This document shows positions 51,352-56,456 of a stretch of DNA of 56,456 bases, piece by piece. Position 1 is the first letter of the stretch; every line of letters starts with the position of its first letter. This DNA is from DATNIB01 sp035604685 (GTDB lineage: Bacteria > Actinomycetota > Acidimicrobiia > Acidimicrobiales > RAAP-2), in the NCBI GenBank assembly GCA_035604685.1, contig DATNIB010000059.1, forward strand, positions 1-56,456. Reading direction: 5' to 3'. Under the pieces are notes generated by a model, which worked only from the letters and a program-made list of their open reading frames with translations, had not been told where the DNA came from and did not search any database. Both the position numbers and the translations under genes were made by a program.

Positions 51352-52212
51352 ATGACGACCGCGTTTGAAGCCAGGGTGTCCGCCCCGAGGTTGGATGCGA
51401 ACCGCAGCGTGTTGGTCGACGCCGCGTGGCTGGCGGAACACCTCGGTGACCCGAACCTGCACGTGGTCGAGGTCGACGTGAGCCGTGCCTCGTACGACGA
51501 GTGGCACATTGACGGAGCGGTGTTATGGAACATCTACCAAGACTTGAAGGACGCCGACTACCACCTCGTCGATGCCGACGCTCTGGAACGGCTCTTTGCC
51601 TGGTCCGGGATCGGCGCGGAGTCAACGGTGGTGTTCTACGGATACGCGCCCGCCATGGGCTTCTGGCTCATGGAGCGGTTCGGCCACCGCGATACGCGCA
51701 TCCTCGACTGCTCGCGCGACGCCTGGCGAGCTGAAGGCCATCCGTGGAGCACGTCGGTGACCCAGCCGACGGTCGATGGCTATCACCTCGGCCAGGAAGA
51801 CCTGCGCATCCGAGCCGACCGAGCGACGGTGCAACGCGCCATCGGAGCACCGGGGAAGACGCTGGTCGACGTGCGCTCGGAGGCCGAGTATCGGGGCGAG
51901 CGATTCTGGCCATCGGGTGGCCTCGAGCCGAACGGTCGCGCCGGCCACGTGCCATCCGCCGTACACCAGCCGATCGACGGTCTCTACAACGAGTCCGGGC
52001 GGTTCCGCTCCGCCACCGAACTCCGTGGCATCTTCTCCTCGATTGACCTTGACGGCAATGACGAGCTGATCACCTATTGCACGATCGGTGCACGAGCCGC
52101 CACGGCCTGGTTCGTTCTCACCTACCTGCTCGGGCGCGACCGGGTTCGCGTCTATGACGGCTCATGGGCCGAGTGGGGTCGCATGGCGGACACCCCGGTG
52201 GAAGGGCTGTGA
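51352..52212 (+). CDS. Two-domain thiosulfate/3-mercaptopyruvate sulfurtransferase
   Basis: 286 residues. Two rhodanese domains: the N-terminal one (about 15-130) lacks the Cys; the C-terminal one (about 160-280) carries the active loop 'YCTIGARAATAW' with the persulfide Cys near 245 and 'CxxGxR' pattern. The rest matches the SseA-like family. It moves sulfane sulfur from thiosulfate or mercaptopyruvate to cyanide or a thiol. AGGGAGG lies 6 bases before the ATG. A 275-bp non-coding stretch precedes it. Confidence 0.88.
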   Translation: MTTAFEARVSAPRLDANRSVLVDAAWLAEHLGDPNLHVVEVDVSRASYDEWHIDGAVLWNIYQDLKDADYHLVDADALERLFAWSGIGAESTVVFYGYAPAMGFWLMERFGHRDTRILDCSRDAWRAEGHPWSTSVTQPTVDGYHLGQEDLRIRADRATVQRAIGAPGKTLVDVRSEAEYRGERFWPSGGLEPNGRAGHVPSAVHQPIDGLYNESGRFRSATELRGIFSSIDLDGNDELITYCTIGARAATAWFVLTYLLGRDRVRVYDGSWAEWGRMADTPVEGL

Positions 52213-52306
52213 GCTCTTCTGCACTGCATGGCGTCGCAGGGCAGAATGTCCAAAGATCGCAGTGATCACCACCACCAAAGAGGCATCAAACAGGGAGGTA
52301 ATCCAA

Positions 52307-52669
52307 ATGGCTGGACTCACTCGCAAGAGTCTCGATTCGCCCGACGAGGTGCGCAAGTTCGAAGGAGACAGTGGCCACCTCGATCTCGTGAACACCGACG
52401 CGGGCTCGGTCGGTCGGGCGACGTTCCAACCCGGATGGAAGTGGTCGGAGCATGTGAAGCCGATCGCCAAGACCGAGAGCTGCCAGGCTGCCCATACCGG
52501 CTACTTCGTCTCGGGGCGGATGATGGTTGTCATGGACAACGGGGAGGAGATGGAGTACGGCCCCGGCGACTTCGCCGTCATGGCGCCGGGACACGACGCG
52601 TGGATCATCGGCGACGACCCGTGCGTGGTCATCGACTGGCAGGGATACGCCGACTACGCCAAGCGGTAG
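52307..52669 (+). CDS. Cupin-domain protein (small, possible regulator or enzyme)
   Basis: 120 residues, ATG at 52307 with a GGGAGGT site 8 bases upstream. 'GWKWSEHVKPIAKTESCQAAHTGYFVSGRMMVVMDNG' (cited in part) and 'YGPGDFAVMAPGHDAWIIGDDPCVVIDW' form one cupin barrel; the His/Glu ligands of motif 1 are only partly kept ('EHVKP', 'HTGYF'). It may be monocistronic. Confidence 0.75.
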   Translation: MAGLTRKSLDSPDEVRKFEGDSGHLDLVNTDAGSVGRATFQPGWKWSEHVKPIAKTESCQAAHTGYFVSGRMMVVMDNGEEMEYGPGDFAVMAPGHDAWIIGDDPCVVIDWQGYADYAKR

Positions 52670-52780
52670 CGGCCCACTAGGCGATCGCCGCTCCGATGGG
52701 ACCGGCTCATGGCGCACCGCCTCGGCGAGCCCGCGGCCAAGACACGGTGGCCCCTGACCGGGTGTCCCGGATGAACTTGG

Positions 52781-52939
52781 CTAATCGACCTGGATCCAGC
52801 CCAGCAGGTCCTCCTGGCTGACAGTTCCAAGCAGGGCGGGGTGGTCGGTGGCCAGGTGGTCGCGAATGATCCCGACCACCTGGTCATCGCTGTCCCCTCG
52901 GGCAATGAATCCGCACTCGCATCGGATCAGCTTGGCCAT
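52781..52939 (-). CDS. DUF1059-like small protein
   Basis: A 52-residue gene: M-A-K-L-I-R-C-E-C-G-F start, Cys7 and Cys9, then 'DDQVVGIIRDHLATDHP', and a 'WIQVD' end. TAGGAGGA lies 4-8 bases before the ATG at 52939. The C-x-C-G start and His-rich helix resemble the small DUF1059 family, often encoded near regulators. It is divergent from the SARP regulator, 47 bp apart. The size is too small for automatic calling but the ribosome binding site and conserved-looking residues support it. Confidence 0.7.
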   Translation of the reverse strand: MAKLIRCECGFIARGDSDDQVVGIIRDHLATDHPALLGTVSQEDLLGWIQVD

Positions 52940-52986
52940 GGGTCCTCCTAGAGGCTCTTCCCCGAGCGTATTGCCATGATGTTGGC

Positions 52987-53745
52987 ATGACCTTGGCGTC
53001 GCCAGATCCGTTCCGAATCCAGATCTGCGGAACGCTTGCTATCGAGCATGACGGCCGGCGAATCGAGGGCGGACTGCCTGGACGCCAGGGCCGGCTGCTG
53101 TTCACCTATCTCGTCGTCAATCGCTATCGCTCGGTTGCCAGAGACGAGCTAGCCGAGGCTCTTTGGCGAGAGCCAGACCCGGCCGCGATCGACGCCCGGC
53201 TCAATCCGTTGCTCTCCAAGTTACGCCGCGTGTTCGGCGCGCAAGCCGTGGACGGACGGGTCACCATCCGATTGCACCTGCCGGACGCTTGGGTCGATCT
53301 GGAAGCTGCCGTCGAAGCCATCCACCGCGCCGAGTCCGCGGTCTCCCAACGCGATTGGGTGCGAGCCTGGGGACCGGTGCTGATCGCTCTCTTCGTCGCC
53401 CAGCGCGACTTCCTTCCCGGCGAGGACGCCCCATGGATCGATGAGATCCGGCACCAGCTGTCGGTGCTTCATCTGCGCGCGCTGGAGTGCTACGCGGCTG
53501 CCGAACTAGGACTCGCGGGGCCAGAGCTGGCGGGAGCCGTTCGGGCCGGTCGACAACTCATCCACCTTGCCCCTCTTCGAGAGAGCGGCTACCGGTACCT
53601 CATGCAGGCACTCGCCGAGCAGGAGAACCTGGCCGAAGCCCTCCACGTCTATGGACAGCTCTGCGACTGCCTTCGCGAACAGCTCGGTGTCTCACCCAGC
53701 CCGGCGACGCGTGAGCTCTACGCGCGGCTACTCGCGGCGACCTGA
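52987..53745 (+). CDS. SARP/BTAD-family transcriptional regulator
   Basis: 252 residues. An OmpR-type winged helix (about 10-95: 'PFRIQICGTLAIEHDGRRIEGGLPGRQGRLLFTYLVVNRYRSVARDELAEALW' in part, and 'PLLSKLRRVFG') followed by a bacterial transcriptional activation domain of TPR-like helices (about 105-250: 'RESGYRYLMQALAEQENLAEALHVYGQL'). It is a short SARP, without the NB-ARC/TPR extension of large ones. Such proteins activate secondary-metabolism or stress genes by binding repeats near promoters. Target is not known; its own direct repeats are not seen. Confidence 0.85.
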   Translation: MTLASPDPFRIQICGTLAIEHDGRRIEGGLPGRQGRLLFTYLVVNRYRSVARDELAEALWREPDPAAIDARLNPLLSKLRRVFGAQAVDGRVTIRLHLPDAWVDLEAAVEAIHRAESAVSQRDWVRAWGPVLIALFVAQRDFLPGEDAPWIDEIRHQLSVLHLRALECYAAAELGLAGPELAGAVRAGRQLIHLAPLRESGYRYLMQALAEQENLAEALHVYGQLCDCLREQLGVSPSPATRELYARLLAAT

Positions 53746-53888
53746 GTGCCAGCGCCTGGCACCCCTTGGCTCGCGTCCAGGCAGGACGCTCAGTCCTTGG
53801 CAGCTCCGGCTCTGGTTTGGCCGAGTGCGGCGACATGCTTCCTGCCTGCCCGCAGCGGCGAGCAGCGATCACGCGTCAAGATGGGCTT

Positions 53889-54335
53889 GTGGAAGCCAAA
53901 GAAGTGGGAGAAGTCCGAGAAACAGCCCAGGCGGGCACGTCGTTCATCGGTGTGCACCTCACGGTCAAGGACATGTCCGTAGCCGTCGAGTTCTACCGCC
54001 GTATCGGCCTCGACGTCGGAGAACCAGCCGGTGGCTCCCACGTGGAGATCGACGTCGGGTCAGGCGTCCACATCGCGCTCAGCACGGTCGAGCTCACGCG
54101 CTCGTACGACCCGGGGTGGCGGGAACCCAACCTGCCACCGGGGAGCGTGCTGCAGTTCCGCGTGGGATCCCGAGCGGCGGTCGACGCGCTGTACCAAGAG
54201 CTCACAGAAGCGGGATATCACGGCCACCTCCCGCCCTTCGACGCCTTCTGGGGGAACCGGTACGCGGAGATCGATGATCCAGACGGCCATGTGGTCGGCT
54301 TTCACAGCCCGAGGGATCCAGCCGCCGGGAGCTGA
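53889..54335 (+). CDS. Glyoxalase/VOC-superfamily protein
   Basis: 148 residues from the GTG at 53889; the frame is open to 53766, but that part has poor composition. 'FIGVHLTVKDMSVAVEFYRRIGLDVGEP' starts the first half and 'GYHGHLPPFDAFWGNRYAEIDDPDGHVVGFHSP' gives the second, with the metal-ligand pattern His/Glu ('SHVEIDVG' and 'YAEIDDPDGH'), each cited in part. Possible lyase, thiol-transferase or resistance-type VOC protein. Convergent with zur. Confidence 0.75.
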   Translation: MEAKEVGEVRETAQAGTSFIGVHLTVKDMSVAVEFYRRIGLDVGEPAGGSHVEIDVGSGVHIALSTVELTRSYDPGWREPNLPPGSVLQFRVGSRAAVDALYQELTEAGYHGHLPPFDAFWGNRYAEIDDPDGHVVGFHSPRDPAAGS

Positions 54336-54437
54336 CGTTCGAGTGGTGAAGGGCAAGTTGCGCGGACTGCCTCGTCGATCGGCTAGTTGGACAGCGCGGC
54401 TGACCCCAAGGATCGTCTCCCACCCGGCCTCGGAGCC

Positions 54438-54902
54438 TCAGCCGGTGGGTCGGTGCTGTGCCTCCGGCGCGCAGCGGTCACAGAGGCCCGTGATCTCAAG
54501 GACGTGATCCAGCTCGCTGAAGCCATGTCGGCGCCCAAGTGTCCGGGCCCAGGCTTCGACCTCGGGTGCGTCGAGCTCAACGGCTCGACCGCACTGTCGG
54601 CAGACCAAGTGGTGGTGGTGTCCCGATAGGCCGCAGCGTCGGTAGAGGGACTCGCCACTCTCGCTCCGGAGGCTGTCGACCACCCCCGCCTCGGCCAGAG
54701 CCCGGAGCTGGGCGTACACCGTGGCCAGGCCGACCCGCTCCCCGTGCTCACGAAGCCGCGCGTGCAGTTCCTGTGCGCTGGTGAATTCGTTGGTCTCGGC
54801 CAGGACCGCGGCGACGGCACGCTTCTGCCTGGTCATCCGCCCGCCGGGCGTCGGGGTCCCAGCGGCGTCGGAGGTGGATTGTCGTAGGGAGGGAGGCACC
54901 AT
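54438..54902 (-). CDS. zur: Fur-family metalloregulator, probable Zur
   Basis: 154 residues. Winged-helix DNA-binding domain (about 22-85: 'TRQKRAVAAVLAETNEFTSAQEL'), then metal sites: Cys101 and Cys104 plus Cys141 and Cys144 (structural zinc), and Asp76, Cys90 and His95-98, which resemble the regulatory zinc site of mycobacterial Zur/FurB. It is divergent from a Zn/Mn ABC transporter gene, which favours Zur over Fur or Nur. The first 20 residues are a Ser/Thr/Pro tail, so the start may be internal. Confidence 0.85.
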   Translation of the reverse strand: MVPPSLRQSTSDAAGTPTPGGRMTRQKRAVAAVLAETNEFTSAQELHARLREHGERVGLATVYAQLRALAEAGVVDSLRSESGESLYRRCGLSGHHHHLVCRQCGRAVELDAPEVEAWARTLGRRHGFSELDHVLEITGLCDRCAPEAQHRPTG

Positions 54903-54942
54903 TCGTTTCCGCGGAGTCCTCCGGGCAGTCTACCGTCGGGGA

Positions 54943-55005
54943 CGTAAATTGTAATCGTTCCCGATCTTGAGTACTGTCAGTAATGAGAACCACTCTTGAT
55001 TAGGA
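54943..55005. promoter_or_regulatory. Candidate Zur operator region between zur and znuA
   Basis: The 110-bp divergent gap is A+T-rich in its middle, unlike the genome. One imperfect palindrome at about 54982-55001 (AATGAGA ... TTGATT arms) and a GTAAATTGTAATCG segment at 54944-54957 could bind a Fur-family dimer. The match is loose, so the exact operator is not established. Confidence 0.35.
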
Positions 55006-55012
55006 CTGGACC

Positions 55013-55951
55013 ATGGCCGAAAGCCGACGGTGGGTGCGGTGGCTGCTGGTGCCCCGGTCGGGTCTGGTTGTCGTCACGATGGCGCTGGCGGGTCTCTCTT
55101 GGGCATCAGTCCCCGCCGGGGCAACCGGCCACGAGGTGATCGACGTCCTGGCGGCCGAGAACACCTGGGGCAGCCTGGCCACCCAGCTCGGTGGAAACCG
55201 CGTCCACGTCGTCAGCATCGTCTCTGATCCCAATGCCGATCCGCACGAGTACGAGTCCAATCCGGCCGACGCTCGAGACTTCGCCGAGGCGCGCTACGTG
55301 ATCGTGAACGGAGCCGGCTACGACGCCTGGGCGTCGCAGCTGCTCGGTGCGCAGGGTGTGTCTGGGCGCAAGGTGCTCAATGTCGCTCGTCTGCTCGGCA
55401 AGGGAACTGCCGCCAATCCGCACTTCTGGTACGGGCCGGGCTACGTGGAGCGGGTGATGGCCAAGATTACCGCGGACTACGGCGCGCTCGATCCGGCGGA
55501 TCGGGGCTACTTCACCGCCCGCCGCGCCGCGGTCGAGGCGGCGTTCCGACCCGAGCGGGCCGTCCTGACCTATTTGCGAACCCACTTCTCCGGCGCACCG
55601 GTGGCCTCGACGGAGAGCATCTTCGCCTACCTGGCGCAGTACGTGCACCTCGACCTCGTCACGCCGAGCGCGTTCATGCAGGCCGTCGCCGAGGGCAACG
55701 ACCCCCCCGCGCCGAGCGTCGCCACCTTCTACCAACAGATCACCGCCAAGGCGTTCCGGGTGCTCATCTACAACGTCCAGACCGTGACGCCACTCACCAC
55801 GAGCTTGAAGGCGGCCACGGCGCAGATGAACATCCCGGTGATCGGCGTCTCCGAGACGATTCAACCCCCGATCGACACCTTCGAGCAGTGGATGACGGGT
55901 CAGCTCTCCGCGCTGGCCAACGCGCTAAACGCGCAGGCGTTGGGCCAGTGA
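55013..55951 (+). CDS. znuA: Metal ABC transporter substrate-binding lipoprotein/secreted protein (ZnuA-like)
   Basis: 312 residues. Signal peptide about 1-38 ending in 'SVPAGATG'. Metal ligands: His78 ('DPHEYE'), His137 ('NPHFWYG'), and Glu201 in 'ASTESIFAYL', a Glu where zinc-only ZnuA proteins have a third His and where Mn/Zn PsaA-type proteins have Glu. There is no His-rich loop. So it imports zinc, manganese or both; the Zur neighbour favours zinc. It is coupled to an ATPase gene by GTGA overlap; the permease gene lies beyond the window. Confidence 0.88.
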   Translation: MAESRRWVRWLLVPRSGLVVVTMALAGLSWASVPAGATGHEVIDVLAAENTWGSLATQLGGNRVHVVSIVSDPNADPHEYESNPADARDFAEARYVIVNGAGYDAWASQLLGAQGVSGRKVLNVARLLGKGTAANPHFWYGPGYVERVMAKITADYGALDPADRGYFTARRAAVEAAFRPERAVLTYLRTHFSGAPVASTESIFAYLAQYVHLDLVTPSAFMQAVAEGNDPPAPSVATFYQQITAKAFRVLIYNVQTVTPLTTSLKAATAQMNIPVIGVSETIQPPIDTFEQWMTGQLSALANALNAQALGQ

Positions 55952-56456
55952 CCGTCGCATCCGGCGGCCCGGTCGTCGAAGCACACTTTCTGACCGCGGG
56001 CTATCGAAACAGGCCGGTGTGGCGTGACGTGTCGTTCTCGCTGGCGGCGGGCGAATGCGTGGCCGTGCTCGGCCCGAACGGTGCCGGGAAGTCGACGCTC
56101 CTGCGCGTGCTCCTCGGGCTGCTTCGTCCCCTCGCCGGCACCGTCAAGGTTTTCGGGGAGCCGCCCCGACGGGGCAGTGCCCGCATCGGTTATGTGCCCC
56201 AGGCGCGGGCCTTCGACCCCGAGACGGCTATCCGTGGGGTAGACCTGGTGGCGCTCGGCATCGATGGCCACCGGTGGGGGATCGCCTGGCCGAGCGCCGG
56301 TCGTCGCGCCGCCCGCGCACGGGTGGACCAGGCCATTAACGCCGTGCGCGCGTCCGCGTACGCGCACCGGGGCATCGGTCAGGTGTCGGGAGGGGAGCGG
56401 CAGCGACTGTTCCTGGCCCAAGCGCTGGTCGGTTCGCCCGACCTGCTGCTGCTCGA
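55948..56456 (+). CDS. znuC: Zn/Mn ABC transporter ATPase, ZnuC-like (partial)
   Basis: The first 169 residues, cut by the window end; GTG overlaps znuA's TGA. Walker A 'LGPNGAGKSTLLRVL' near 40-54, Q-loop 'IGYVPQAR' near 75, ABC signature 'QVSGGERQRLFLAQAL' near 144-159 and the start of Walker B 'PDLLLL'. It lacks a stop only because of the window edge. It powers the transporter whose receptor is encoded upstream. Confidence 0.9.
   Translation, partial: MTVASGGPVVEAHFLTAGYRNRPVWRDVSFSLAAGECVAVLGPNGAGKSTLLRVLLGLLRPLAGTVKVFGEPPRRGSARIGYVPQARAFDPETAIRGVDLVALGIDGHRWGIAWPSAGRRAARARVDQAINAVRASAYAHRGIGQVSGGERQRLFLAQALVGSPDLLLL

Noticed and set aside
48368..56456. Mobile island with att sites at tRNA-Ser
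   Set aside because: I found no second copy of the tRNA 3' end and no integrase in the window, so only a composition change is reported.

Overview
The window is high-GC, densely coded DNA from an actinobacterium. Lineage markers visible in the sequence are a SigR/RsrA-type redox sigma/anti-sigma pair, CarD, a coaX-lysS-clpC order, an HExxH zincin of the F420-associated family, HemQ, a CIRCE-controlled groEL without groES, and GTG starts overlapping the preceding TGA. No genus can be fixed. A deep-branching class such as Acidimicrobiia would fit, because the usual ftsH, panD and cysS are absent from otherwise standard gene strings; this is inference.

Layout. 0-3.2 kb: the end of an ABC solute-binding protein, a lipoprotein and an FAD-linked oxidase. 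3.2-6.7 kb (minus): pgeF, a MurL-like epimerase and a MurD-family ligase, an alternative D-glutamate route for peptidoglycan. 6.8-13.2 kb: sigR-rsrA, a zincin, a TilS-Hpt fusion, then folE-folP-(phosphatase-like gene)-folB-folK. 13.3-19.9 kb: a DUF2520-PanC fusion, nadB, nadC, coaX and lysS (pantothenate/CoA and NAD synthesis). 20-26.3 kb: polyprenyl diphosphate synthase (minus), clpC, carD, ispD, ispF and an rRNA methyltransferase, followed by two membrane proteins. 27.3-33.1 kb: an LCP cell-wall ligase, tRNA-Thr, a LytR_C protein, convergent otsB/otsA (trehalose) and gpgS (glucosylglycerate). 33.2-36.7 kb: a SAM-I riboswitch, a threonine-synthase-family enzyme, a GG-tailed sulfur carrier, CIRCE and groEL. 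36.7-47.3 kb: hemQ, larE and a NIL-domain gene; an SDR and a PhyH oxygenase; NUDIX, GNAT, ABC-F, Fpg and a hydrolase; larC and larB. 47.4-56.5 kb: pheA, tRNA-Ser, a run of small cupin, VOC, SnoaL-like and rhodanese genes with a DUF1059/SARP pair, and finally Zur with a ZnuA/ZnuC metal transporter cut by the window end.

Three modules stand out. (1) A SAM riboswitch precedes a ThrC-family enzyme translationally coupled to a ThiS/MoaD-like protein, which suggests sulfur-carrier-dependent homocysteine synthesis rather than threonine synthesis. (2) PgeF-MurL-MurD2 suggests that D-Glu of the peptidoglycan stem is made by epimerising UDP-MurNAc-L-Ala-L-Glu. (3) LarB, LarC and LarE, the full nickel-pincer-nucleotide pathway, are present with no LarA in view. 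In addition, the folate operon carries a gene resembling a dual-specificity phosphatase whose catalytic Cys and Arg are replaced.

There is no CRISPR array, rRNA operon, transposase or integrase in the window.
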